From positions 3,369 through 58,956 of the forward strand of contig PJRA01000506.1 in NCBI GenBank assembly GCA_016987375.1: a stretch of DNA of 55,588 nucleotides, in the 5' to 3' direction. The notes under the pieces were generated by a model that was given only the letters and a program-made list of their open reading frames with translations, was not told where the DNA came from and ran no database searches. This DNA comes from Brachionus koreanus (taxonomy: Eukaryota; Rotifera; Eurotatoria; Ploima; Brachionidae). Below are positions 41,201 through 53,400 of the stretch, piece by piece; within the stretch, counting starts at the first letter, position 1, and every line of letters starts with the position of its first letter. Made by a program: the position numbers and the translations under genes.

Positions 41201-44200
41201 AAGGCCCAACTCAGCTTTTGTTTGATGAAAAAAATCCTGCAACATGGTTCAAAACTATGAGAATAGAGCACAACTTGCACACGTTTGTGTCATTTAGTCA
41301 AGTGGATAAGAGTTCTTCTAAAGTCGAAACATCCATTGAGACAATAGCAGGTAATAAGGCCTTGCCTCCATTTAAAAGAATTTGTTCCGGACTTTCTCCA
41401 ACTTCCTCAAGACCATCTACCCCCATAGAGACAGCTGACCCTGAATCACAGAGCAAGGAAAAATCATGTGTTCACGAAAGCATCATTTCTTTGTTGGTAA
41501 AAACGCTTCATAGAAACAAATCTTTGGATGATAAAGTTGACACAAAAAATGAATTATTTAAAATTGAATTCCATAAGGATTCGCAGGATCCATTTAGTTT
41601 TAAAGGTAGTCGAGTCGGAGATGAAAATGATTACTTGATAAATCTTTTGGAAAAAATATCTAAATTAAATGAGAAGTGTCGATTAAACATTGAAAAAACT
41701 GTTGAGAATATTAATGCACCAAAACAAGCTTTGATCGATAAGTTAACTTCATCTCCAAGTACATCGAGTTCAATTGAAGATGATTTAAAGTAAATTACAA
41801 AAAAAAAAGTGAATAATTTAATTTTAAATATTTTTATTCATAGAATAAAAAGACTAAAAGCAAAGGCTCGACAGCAAAAATTGCTTGCTCAGATGAGCTC
41901 CAGTCAAAAAGCTTTTTTGTCAAATCCTAACAATAAAAATGATATTGAAGCTTATAAAGGTAAAATGCACAATATTTAATGTATGTTAAAAAAAATTATT
42001 TTTTTAAAATTAAATAAAAAAGCATCTGAAAAAGCAACCAATTTAATATCCGATAAAAGTGAATCATTAGAAAATAAATCTACAAGAGCTGAAGAAATTT
42101 CAACTGATAAATCATCAATTTTAACAGACGAACACGATTTTGATTGTTGTATATGTCAACTTTCAGCCAGCTCAACCCCTGATAGGCCTTTAGGTGTCGT
42201 AGCTCTACTACAGGCAACTAATGGTAATTATTTAAATTCCTTAGAAATTACGGCTTAATCAAATAAAACTTCTAAAAGCTTGATAAAAGAATTAATTAGA
42301 AAATTTTTATTTGAAAAAAAAATAGAATTAAACGGACGGCAAAGTTCTTGGTATTTTATGTCAAATTATTCAAAATAAATAATTTAGGTCCTGAATTGAT
42401 AAATAAACGAATTTTTTGTTTTGTTTTCAATAATTTCAAGCTTGATACCTAATCATTTTAATTAATTTAATAAATATTTTTTATACGATTCTTTTTGTGA
42501 TCATTAGATTCTAAGAATAAAATTTAAATTTCTTTAAGTTAATTTAATAAGTTTTATTAAAAAACTAATAATTTAAAAATTTAATTTTTTTTTTTGAGTT
42601 TTGGGTAATCGTGAAATCATTAGTGTTGAAAATCCGGTAAAAAATCTGATCACAGCCGATAAGAATGAGTGTGGTAATGAATCATGTGAATCTCTTTGCT
42701 TTATACGAGAAAAAATTCGAGCCAAAAATATGATGGAAGCATTTAAGCCTGTAAAATTTTCATTTTGAAAAAGAATTTTTTCATTTTATTTTTGACATTT
42801 AGGAATCATGTAAATATTCTGTAAATATTGGATGGCAAGGGGGTGTGTATGCTCAAATGTGCGGACACTATTTACACTTTGATTGTTATAGTTCGTACCG
42901 ACAGGCTTTAGATGAACAACTTCATGGTCACAGAATAAACCATATTGATTTTGCTTGCCCTCTGTGCCGCCAAACAGCAAATTGTGTTTTGCCATTAACC
43001 ACAAATTTTCACATAAAAGAGAGTCAAACTAGCAAACATAATTCTGATGTTGTTATCTCCTCAACAGTTTCAAATGTTCCAGCAAAAATTTGGATTTTGT
43101 CTTCGTTAGCAGATAAAATGAACATGAGTGAAGAGTGTAAAAGAACAGATGAATCAATGTCAAGTTCAAGCGAAGATATTTATGAAAAAATTTTGGCTTT
43201 GTTAAAATTTAGATCGTTTCTTGGTTCAAATTCGGTAATTTTAATTTTTGCTTTTTTCCTCAAAAAGTTACTTTATCATTTTGTTAATTTAAGTGCTCAA
43301 AAACTTTGGCTCAATTCAAAAACGATGCTTTGACCATAATTACTCTATCGACACCCATTGAATTTAGACATTTAGAGCACAAGTCGAATTTATTTGGGCT
43401 TCATTCTTGTGGATTCAAATCTCCGGTTGACGATGATATCGTCATGTTTACAACAAGTGTGCTAAGAACTCAATTAGAAATTGATCTAATGTTGCTTTTG
43501 AAAAACCAAAATTTAAAGAGCACAGAAGAAATGATCATTCCAAGTTCTGAACCTTGCTCATCGAAAAGCAGTGAAGATTATTTATCGGCAAACAAATTTA
43601 ATTTTAAAAAGAAAAAAATGTGCTTTTTGCCATTGTTGGATGTGATATCGACACATTGCCGACTTATGTGTCATGAAACTAAGCCTCATGCAAAACAGTG
43701 GCTGATGCTAACAAACCCAAGCTTGTCCAAAAACACAAATAAGTTTCTATTTAAAATTGGCGTTAAATCAAATATTGACAATACGATGGAATTTTTTGAA
43801 TCTGAATCTACCAGTCATGGTGGTAGCAATTTTTCTAATTTAAAGGATTCTCACCAAAGCATTTTACAATCAAGATTAAATAATTTGGACAAACTCGAAG
43901 TTCCTGTTTTGCTTAAGGATCCGATAGCTGTTTTGCTTTTGATCATTGTTAATTTACCATACAATTTTGAAAAAAGTAATTTGTTCATTTTAAAGTTAAT
44001 TTTATTTTATCTGTAAAATGTTCAACAAGCCGAATTTAATGTTGTTGTATCAGTGGTTTTCAACATGGTGTTTATTCAAGCAATCATCGATTTTATTAAA
44101 GAACTCGATGATGAAGAAAAAGAAATTTGGTCGAAAAATACAGACAAACAAGTAATTAATTTCAAGAATTTTAATTAATTAATTTTTTTATTACCTTTAC

Positions 44201-45628
44201 CATAAACATTTCTTTGTCTAAAACAAAATTAAAAAATTTTCTTAGAAATTCAAAAAATGAATAATTTAATTAATAGCTTTTTTTCGATCAAAGCATTGTT
44301 CTTTATTTTTGCTCACATTTAACACAACGTGGAGGCCTGGGGTTTGTTAAAATTAAGTTAACTGTGTACTAATAAAGTATTTAGTTAAATAATAATGGTA
44401 TAACAAAAATAATTTTAAATTTGGCATGTTTTTTATCAAATGTTCATTTTTAAATGAGTTGAAAATTGTGAAATAAAAATTTCTTAAAAATAGTTTTCAG
44501 TATTCAAATGTTTTCTAAATTCCTCATTATATATTTTTGAAATTTTGAAAGTTATCCGAATTTAGCAAATATGTTAGCCATGTAATAATTTATATTGCTG
44601 AAAGCGAATTTTTAAAAAAACACTTCAACAAGCCATTGTGTGAAAACAATCAGTTTTTTATGGTATTTTTTAAAAACTTAACTTTCTAAATTCCTCAAAT
44701 ATATCCTTTATTCAAGAAAAAAATTTGGACACCTGAAAGTGCTAAGAATTTCATAGAGACAAAATGCTTGCACTTTTTGAATATTGCATCGCTCTTAAAA
44801 TTCTATTTGTATGATGAAAATTCATCAATATTTAAAAACTTGACGGTATGTCTTACCAATTTGGTATGAAAAAAAAATTAATCATATTTTTTCTTCATAG
44901 AATAAATTTGAAAACTTGGTTAATTACCTAGATATAGCTGAATCTGGTAAATTAGTGTTAAAATGGCCAAATCAGCAATCTTTCGAAACTGTTGATTTCT
45001 GGCTTCATGAACTAGAAAAATCGAGTGAACAAAACAATTTTCAAATTAAGGTAAAAAAGAATCAATAAAATCAGATTAATTTAAATATTCAATCTGTATT
45101 TAGAACTTGCTAAATATTTCGTTTGATCGTTATCATTTTCCGCAGCTAGTCAAACTTCCGCATTCATATTCTGATTTGTTCAACAGATATTTGAACAAAA
45201 AGTGCAAATTTTGTTCGAAAGCACCCAAGGAATTAGCTGTATGTCTTGTTTGTGGTAACGAAGTATGCTTTAAATGTAATTTTTGTTGTGACATGATGCG
45301 AGACTCAAACAAAAAGCACACAAATTTGTGCGGGGCCGGTACGTTAATATTACTGCATATTAACTCGACTTATGTTTTTATTGAACGTAATAAACGAAGC
45401 GCCGTATGGGCTTCTTTATATTTGGACGAACATGGTGAAGAAGACAAAGACTTGAAGTAAATTTTAAAATTTTTGAATGCTTTAAAGCTTTATTATTTTT
45501 ATTTTAGACGAGGTAAACCATTGTTTCTGAATGAACAACGATACAATTTACTTAAATCAAGCTGGTATAGCCATACATTTGACTATCAAAGTTTGAAATG
45601 GTCTTATAATCCATTGTTAAATTATTAA
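38221..45628 (+). CDS. UBR3: E3 ubiquitin-protein ligase UBR3 homologue (about 1991 aa)
   Basis: Twelve exons: 38221-38449, 38501-41789, 41844-41959, 42023-42223, 42599-42750, 42803-43234, 43294-43975, 44030-44151, 44717-44845, 44901-45050, 45104-45456 and 45508-45628. All intron phases match. The UBR zinc box lies at about residues 85-155 (CGLVWNVNYIAYRCRTC, CADCFKNGDHEGHDFNMF, GGACDCGD, GFCKNHGC), in the UBR3 form with CGLVW. A RING follows in two halves: CCIC near 1253-1256, then VYAQMCGHYLHFDC and ACPLCRQ near 1345-1385. The UBR autoinhibitory domain ends the protein (KCKFCSKAPKELAVCLVCG, CGAGTLILL, YLDEHGEEDKDLK, RGKPLFLNEQRY). UBR3 is a RING ligase of the UBR family that does not bind classical N-degrons. 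In flies it is linked to apoptosis and Hedgehog signalling. Slightly longer than human UBR3 (1888). Exon 2 is exceptionally long (3289 bp). Confidence 0.95.
42224..42598 (+). other. Intron 4 of UBR3
   Basis: 375 bp, splitting the RING between CCIC...LLQATN and VLGNRE. Donor GTAATT, acceptor TTTTTTTGAG, phase 1. Nothing else inside. Confidence 0.6.
44152..44716 (+). other. Intron 8 of UBR3
   Basis: 565 bp, phase 0, donor GTAATT and acceptor TTATTCAAG. It is much longer than the other small introns of this gene. No additional exon with an open in-phase frame was found. Confidence 0.55.
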
Positions 45629-47002
45629 ATTTTTATTTCAGTAATATTTTTCTCATAATTCAAATAATCGAATAAAATTTTCATTTTTATTCACGACAAT
45701 TAATCTAATTTATTAAGAAAAAAAACATTTTATTTTATTAAAAGATATTTTATAAACATCATTTTAATTTTATTTTTTATCAAAATTTTATTTTCATAAC
45801 TCTGAATGCTTTCTTTTCTAGAGAAAATATTCGAATAATTTGATTTTGATATCTTCAATTAATTGATTGCTAAACAAAAAATGCAAAATTTATTGATTGT
45901 TATGAAAAATTTGATTAGTTAACAAAATTGTAGAAGCAATCAAGTATATCAACTAAGACATCCTTCGCTATTTTATCTTTTTAAAAAACTTAATTTTTTT
46001 TCAAGTAATCTTTTGATGCTTGAAGAAAGTTTTGTTTATATGTAAAATTAATGATTCTGATGAATAAATGATTTTTTGGAAATCGTTTTGTTTTAGGTGA
46101 ATTTTCGAAATTCTGTGAAAACTACGAATCTTAATGTAAAAAAATTTCAAAAATGGAATTTAGATAAATTACTATTTAATTTAAAGAAAATAAAATAGAT
46201 TAAAAATAAAATTTGACTTTAGTCAACAATATTTCCAAAAAAAATGCTTTCTAATTTTGATATAAAATATTTTCTCCAATTTAAATTGAAAAATAAAGAT
46301 CAAGTGTTAAAAGCCTGTTATAAATCATTGATTTTATAAGTCAAAAATTAACAGCTTTAATTCTTTAATTTAAGTGTTTTAATTTAAAAACTGAAAAAAC
46401 AATTTATTATAAATAACGAAACAAAATAGTTTTGCTTCACAATAAAGTAATTAAAAAAAGCACTGTTATTAAATTAAGTTTATAAAATTTTAGATTGAAT
46501 TTTTTTTTAATGCATTAGTTTAATTGAGATGAAAATTTTTAAATAGTTTTAAGCAAACATTCATTTATCAAATTAATTTTTCTAGATTCTGAGAATTCAA
46601 AAGACTAGTTAGACTGAAATTTTATTCATTCTTAAAATTATGGCTATAAAATAAAAATGGAAAAAAATATTAAAAAAAAAAAACTAATTTCAAATATACA
46701 AGTTAAAAAATCTGAAAAAAAAACACCGAGCTTACAAAGAAAAAGTTTCTTTTTTTTTCTTAAAATATTTCAAAATTCAAGTTTTCTAACAAAAAAATTC
46801 AATTAGTTTACATAAGCTATTTTTTACAACCGGTTTTAGCTACAAGACAAAAAAAATTTATAACTAATAATAATATAATGAAAGTTTACACACACTTTTT
46901 AGTCCTAAAAATAAAAATTAACTAAATAAATTTTTCCCCAAAAAATTAAAGACGGAATGAACGACCGGTTAATCTTTTTTGTTATTCTAATAGACTAATA
47001 TT
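45629..47002. other. Convergent 3' flanks of UBR3 and the VGLL4-like gene
   Basis: AT-rich. An AATAAA lies about 40 bp after the UBR3 stop (near 45671), and several TTTATT elements serve the minus strand. No gene or RNA is supportable in 1.4 kb. Confidence 0.5.
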
Positions 47003-48280
47003 TTACAATTTAATTGGAGAAATACTGGTATCAGACATTGACGAAATCGTCGAAGAACCATCTGATCCATTTTCGTGTGTTATTTTTTCCTTAAGCCTAT
47101 TCCACATATCCACTCCCAAAGCTTTAGAAAAATGACTTTCGATCAATTCCGGACTTTTTTCAGATGTATGCGATTGATTGCTTGCTTCGTTCATAGTCAT
47201 ACTAGGCGATGAGCATGAAGATATATTTTTAACAGAAGAATTTGGGGAAGATGGCGCCAAGTTGTCCTTTGTTGAGTTTTTATCATTTTCAAGCTTAATT
47301 CTTTTACTATCAGACATCAAATTTATGTAATCATTTCCCAATGATCGTTTGAAGTGTTCGTCCACCTTACTGTCTATGTCCTGAATCAGTATCCTCGATC
47401 GATTGGGCTTTTTGACAGGAACATTTTTTTTTTGGCTATTAATTGATGTATTGTTTGGCTTACTAGACTGTTGATAGCTGCTACTATTGAGAGGCTTTGG
47501 TTGCATTTGTCGATGCATGTTTAAAAAATAATTAACCAAACTTTGAATGTAAGCTGGATTAATTGGTTGTTGGCTCTGATAAGCTTGTCTGTTCAAAATG
47601 GGTGATAGATACATAGGCAATAAAGTGTATAACACATCTACTGGATAGTATTGATTTTGTCCTTGGGTTAAATCGGCAGAGACTGGACATGAACTAGCCA
47701 AAGATTCACTTTCGACTTTTCTAACAAATTGTTTTGCTTTTTCTAGACGACTAGGGGGATTATTGAATTTTTTGATATCTGATTGATAAGTGTTCATTTG
47801 TCTTTTGTTCATCATATTCATTGGTCTCTCTTCGGGTCTTTCGTGTTTTAGTTTAAACTGTCTCGGATAGTGGTAAGAATTTACTGGGTATTGGTTTAAA
47901 TTGCAACATGTACAACTTGGCATTTCTTTTACTTGTTGTGCTAAATTATTTCTTGGATAGTTAACAAGATTAAAATTTTCATTATTTGCCAAAATAGGAT
48001 GAGATGAGGAAAATTGTGGATGATTTTGATACATCATATTACCTTTATAGAAAAATGAGTATACTATAAATCACTCATGCATTGAAAAATTTTTATTACC
48101 TATCAATCTTTTTTTGTTTTCACCTAAAAAATTGGATGCCAATTCGCCGATGGGTGATATGTTCGGCTGAAACTGTTGGATTGGATGACCCTTGGTTTCA
48201 ATCAAAGAAATAGCCTGATAGAGATAGTCCATTGAACTCGGCATTTTAGCCGCTGCATTACCGTTTTTGTTTATGCTCAT
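47003..48280 (-). CDS. VGLL4: Vestigial-like 4 / Tgi-type TEAD cofactor (406 aa)
   Basis: Two exons on the minus strand, 48280-48100 and 48042-47003, phase 1, intron 57 bp. The N-terminus is MSINKNGNAAAKMPSSMDYL. The middle is disordered, rich in Asn/Gln/Ser/Pro, with a CTCC cluster and a basic PVKKPNRSR. Two Tondu (TDU) motifs lie near the C-terminus: VDEHFKRSLGNDY (about 287-299) and IESHFSKALGVDMW (about 361-374). Their order and wording (HF-RSLG, then HF-KALG) match VGLL4 and Drosophila Tgi, and distinguish it from single-TDU Vestigial/VGLL1-3. These proteins occupy TEAD/Scalloped and block Yorkie/YAP-driven transcription in the Hippo pathway. The spacing between TDUs (about 60 residues) is wider than in human VGLL4. 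It is nuclear by family inference. Confidence 0.92.
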
Positions 48281-50413
48281 TATTTTGAAATGATATCTAA
48301 ATGTATGAATAATAAATAAGTGTTCAGTTTTAAAATTTATTAGTGTTATTTTAAAATTTTTGAAAAATTTTCTTTGATCATTTTTTTTAATTTTTTCTTT
48401 TATATTTTTAATAGAAGAGTTAGAGTTCTTTATAGTTGTTTGTTTTTTCCTCTATGGCTTGTGACTAACAATATTGGCTAGAGTATAGACAAGCGAGCTT
48501 CATAATTTTATAAAAATGCGGACTCGAATTTTTTCGTTTAGTTACATACATAACAAGTTAATTTTCTTTACTTTTTATTTTCAAAAAAAAAGCAATTCAA
48601 GCTATTCGATGTATTCAAACATTATATTTTAAAAAATTCTAACTACCAGCAACTCATCATTGTTACAAATTCTAAAATTTTCAAATTATTTTAGCTTTAA
48701 GTCTTTCTAGAAAAATAAGAAAAAATCAAACAAACTTTAGCAATAGTCTGTGGATTTTAAATCGCTACCAAGTTTCAGTTGAATTTTGTTAGCATTTTAT
48801 TCAAATAAGCAAGTGTTATCAGCTTTAATTTTATATAGAATGTCATTTTAGCTTCTAAAAGCTAAATTTGTAGTAGCATAGAATAAAATAGACCAAGCAA
48901 AAGCACCAAAACACATTTCTGTAGCATATGCTTTTTTTTGCTTTCAACTAGCACATGGTGGAATTTGTTTAAAAGTTTTAGAATAGTTCGAATAGCTTCT
49001 TAGATCTTAAGCTTACTCATTGTGTTCGTGTTAATTAACACGACTAGTAAGTAAGAGCGAATTCCTGAAAATGGATTGACTTTTCTACGCAAAAAGCCAT
49101 CCCCTCAGACGACGTTTAGTTAATCCATGCTTTTTGAAAATTACATTAAATTTCATTAAACATAGACTGGCTTTTAGATTTGTTATAGTCTTAGGAATGA
49201 GGGATTTTTTATTGTACACGCAGTAGTGCCAAGCCTCTGGTTTAACTTTAAGCTTTAATTTGCAATAGATTTAAAAAAAAAAGGCTTATCACAACGATGC
49301 GTAGGATTAAATTTTAATTTCAAATTAACTTTTTTAAATTACCATATCTAATTTTTTGTTTTAGTGAAAAAAAAATTCAAACAAAAAAGTAATTTAGTCT
49401 TAATTTTTCACCACGCCAACGCAAGTCGCAAAAATTTTAGTAAACTTTTTTCAAACAATTAAAAATTTTCTAACAATTAATAATAGTAACATTGCATATA
49501 AATTTTATACTATTAATTCTAAATAAAAGCGACACATCAAGTGCTTAGTTGATTTTGAAAAGGAACTTATGACGGCTAGTTTGTGGATGTTGTAAAAATT
49601 ATAAGGAAAAATTTCATAAGCTTTATGATTTTTATCGTTGTTGATAAAACAAGCTTGCTTCTTATAATAATTTTAACAATTTAAATTAAAATTTTAGAAA
49701 TACAAGGAGCTGAAATTCGATAAAAAATTAAAAAATTAATTTAACTCTTTTCTTAAAAAATGATATAAAATAATAGAAAGTAAAAAATTAGTAAACTAAA
49801 AGTTACTTAAACCAAATTAAAGATTGAAATTTTTTTTCGAATTATATAAATATTTTCTATGGAATTTATATTTTATTTTGTACTTCTAAAAATTCATTAA
49901 TTTAAATAGGATAAAAAAACCTTGAAATGTGTAAAATTTTCATGATTTGCTTGTTCAAATTTTTTATCTGAAAAATCAATTAGCCTTTCCTTAAAAATAC
50001 CTTATTTTAAATTTAAAAATTAAATAAGCTCAATCTTTCTTTAATTAAATTAATAATTTCACAGAATTTTTTTTAAAAAGAACGCTTTAGTCCAATTATT
50101 CTATCTTTTTTTAATTATATTAAAATTGGTATTTTGGTTTAGAAATTTTATCTGAAAAAAAAATTATTTTTAATTAAATCCATTAAAAAATTGTTTATTA
50201 AAAATTTGAAAAAATTATTTGATGAAAATAAAAAACTTCAAATTAAATCAGACTTATTTATTTATCACTTCTTTTGAATAAAAATAAAAAATAATCTCAT
50301 TTAATAAGAAAATTAGAATTTTTTGTTTTAATCTACATTAATTATTTTAAAAAATTAAAATAAAACAAGTAAAAAAAATTTTTTAATAATAAAATTTTAA
50401 TTTTGTTTAATAA
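48281..50413. other. Intergenic between VGLL4-like and citron-like genes
   Basis: 2.1 kb, AT-rich, with a somewhat less AT-rich patch at 48940-49230. That patch contains an 18-bp perfect palindrome (49026-49043). No ORF of note and no RNA gene were recognised. It must hold the VGLL4 promoter and the citron 3' UTR. Confidence 0.5.
49026..49043. repeat. Perfect 18-bp palindrome
   Basis: TCGTGTTAATTAACACGA reads the same on both strands. It lies in a less AT-rich patch about 750 bp upstream of the VGLL4-like ATG. It could be a homodimer binding site or chance. Confidence 0.6.
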
Positions 50414-53400
50414 CTAATTACTTCCAGGACTGAAGTATGAAAGACAAATTTTATCGTTAAGGTCATGTAACAATGGGTCATTCATTCGTTCGCAGTCTTC
50501 GTCTAACTCGGCTCCGTCTGAATCGAGTTTAGCTTGTTCCTCCTCATCCAAAGGTCTTCTATTTGAAATGATAATACAATTTGAGCTCTTATTGTTAAAT
50601 GTATTCAAATATCTTGGTTTGTAGATAAATGTGACGCCACTTTTCTTGCAGGATAAACTCAAGTCAGCCTCAAAATTAATTTGGTACACAATTATGCAGT
50701 CATTATAGAACAGATATAAATAAGATGAATCGTATTCTATCTGTAATGGAGTAAGACCATTTCCTCTTGGCCATTTTAAAGTTGCCGATGAGTGTAAAAG
50801 ATTTGAGGTACTATGGGAACCATTCGAAGCAATAGATGAAGAAGAACCATTTTTTTTTGAGCAAGTTGGAAGCTGCCACTGATTAGTATTAAAATTGAAC
50901 ACCATAAAGATGCCAAAATTTTCATAACAGAGAAGAATCGCTTCTTGTTGGCAGTAATTAGATGGCGTCAATACACAAAGAGCGATTGGCTGTGAGTTCT
51001 GTGCATCAACCTGAAACACAGTTGGTTGCAAGTATGTAATATCCATTTTGTAGAAGTCTTTGCCACATGCATAAATCAATTGATTTATGGCAAAATTGTT
51101 GGTAAATTTTATACAAAGACAAGGAGAGTCGGCTTGAGTCTGAATTGTTTTCACCATTGTGTATTTGTTCGTTATCTTATTGAATAATAAAATATAGATA
51201 GTTTCTGGAGTAGCCACAGCCAAATACCAGTATCCATTTGATTTGTTTAGTTTGCATTCGAATAAATGGCATCTATCAATATTATGAATGTGTTCAAGTG
51301 TTACTTGCACTGATTTAGCATCATCTTCTTCGTCTTCAAAATCATCATTTGATTTGTAGTCGGCATTAATTAGACATGAATTGAGTTCATTGACATCTAT
51401 CGATAGAAATTGACGAGATTTTTTACCAATAAAGCACAATTTTCCAAACTCATTTTCGTAATATAATTTGTGTGCTGATTCTACTTTGTCTATCTTGACC
51501 AACGATATATTATTACCTTAAAAAAAATTTTTTAATAATTATTTTGTGCATTGTAAAATTTAAAAATAAATTTTTAAACAAATAACCTAAATTCTTCTAA
51601 GTTTAAACAGTTCACTTTCTATTTTTTTAAATAACTAATTATTATACCCAAGTGTAGTTTTGGGTATCAATGAAGAAGGCCAGAACGAATCGATGTCCAA
51701 TCAATGAGAAAAAAATTTTATTTGCTTTTTACAGTATTTATTATTTTTCTTGATGATAATCAGAATAGATAACATTGAAATTATATAAATTATGGTGCTT
51801 CCTAGCTTCACTAAAATTTATAATAATTTTAAATTTTGAATTTTTCTGATTTTTTAAATAATGAAAAAAAAAGTTTATTTTTCGATAAACTTTTTACTTT
51901 TGAAAAAAAGTTTGCCTACAATTGATGGAAATTTCTTGCTATTGTAAAAATTAGATATTAATTACCAGGCATTCCGGAAGATTTTGGATGATTATATGAA
52001 TTTAAAGCATAAAGACCATCGTCACACGCTAGAGCAATTAAATTGTCATTTATAAAGCAATAGCTGTTAACAACTGTATCACATAGCTCAAGGAATGGCT
52101 TTAAAACTTTGTTGAGTGTAAACATATTAAATTGATCAGATAGCGAAGTTTTTTTTGTATTCAAAACAAGACTTGAATTAGATGTACGTCCGATCAATAT
52201 ACTTGACAACAAAGCATCATACCAAATGTTCTTTTGATTGTAAGTCAAAAATGCAAGTTTAACAGTGACACGATTTGACCCATGAAGCAATACAACCAGG
52301 GAAGATTTTTCAAAATTAATTTTGTTTAATTCTATATCATCATTAACTTCTTCGTAAATGGACTCCATTGTGCTTGATGGAGTAATACTCGGATGTTCAG
52401 TCACAGTTGACGACGAAGAAGTTAATTTATTAATAACTTTAGAATTTGTTTCTATTAAAATTTTGTCTTGTATCAAATTAATTGTATCAAATGGCTTTTG
52501 GTTTGACTTGGTTTGAAACAAGTCTAATTTGGCCTCTTGTTGTTTTTCGTCTATCCTCAAACTTAACCACAATTTTTTCCATTTTGAATTTGTATCTACA
52601 TACACATAATCATTTAGAAGCACATTATTCGGATTTTGTGAACTATTGAGGATTTTTTTCATTCCAGTTTTTAGGTCCAAATTAATCAATTTGTTAATAT
52701 AATTATTGTACTCAAGACTAATTAGCAAATAATTAACATTACAATATTTTAATGGATCGTATGAGTTAAGATCAAATTTAGTGAATGATTTATTTTTGAT
52801 TGCACGATTTTTTGCGCTTGATGAACAAGTCGAGTGACATGTAAACGAACAGAGCTGACATTTGGATGCATAGGCAATTAATGGAATTAATTTTTGACAC
52901 ACATGACAATATGTCGGACAAGTATTCAATCCTGTAATGAACACATGTATTTGTCTTGGCTCTTTTTGTTTCTCCGTAGAACTGTAACTAACTACTTCAA
53001 GTGTTCTATCTGCTTGTTTGGCTAATTCAGAATAAGTCAAATAATTTTCATTTAGTTCTAGTTCGATTTCTTTTATTTCGGGTTTGATTTCTGGTTGTTT
53101 TTTTTCGGTCTTAAAGTTTGTCTTATGCAAATTGGCCAAAAGAGGATTTACTTTTTGCTTTTTTTTAAATAAAGTTTTTATATTATGATGAGATGATCCT
53201 TGGTTTGACTCGTCATCATCCCCCAATTTTGTTTGCAGATAATCAAGCAATTTTTTCTGCTGTTTTATAATTGTGTCCGATACTTTCTTATTTATGTTGA
53301 ACTCGGTCAAAATCGAGTTCAACTTTGACTCGTGCTCTTTAGACTGATGTTCCATTTGAGCTTTAAGGTCTTCTAAATTTTTACTCAATTTCAAATTAAG

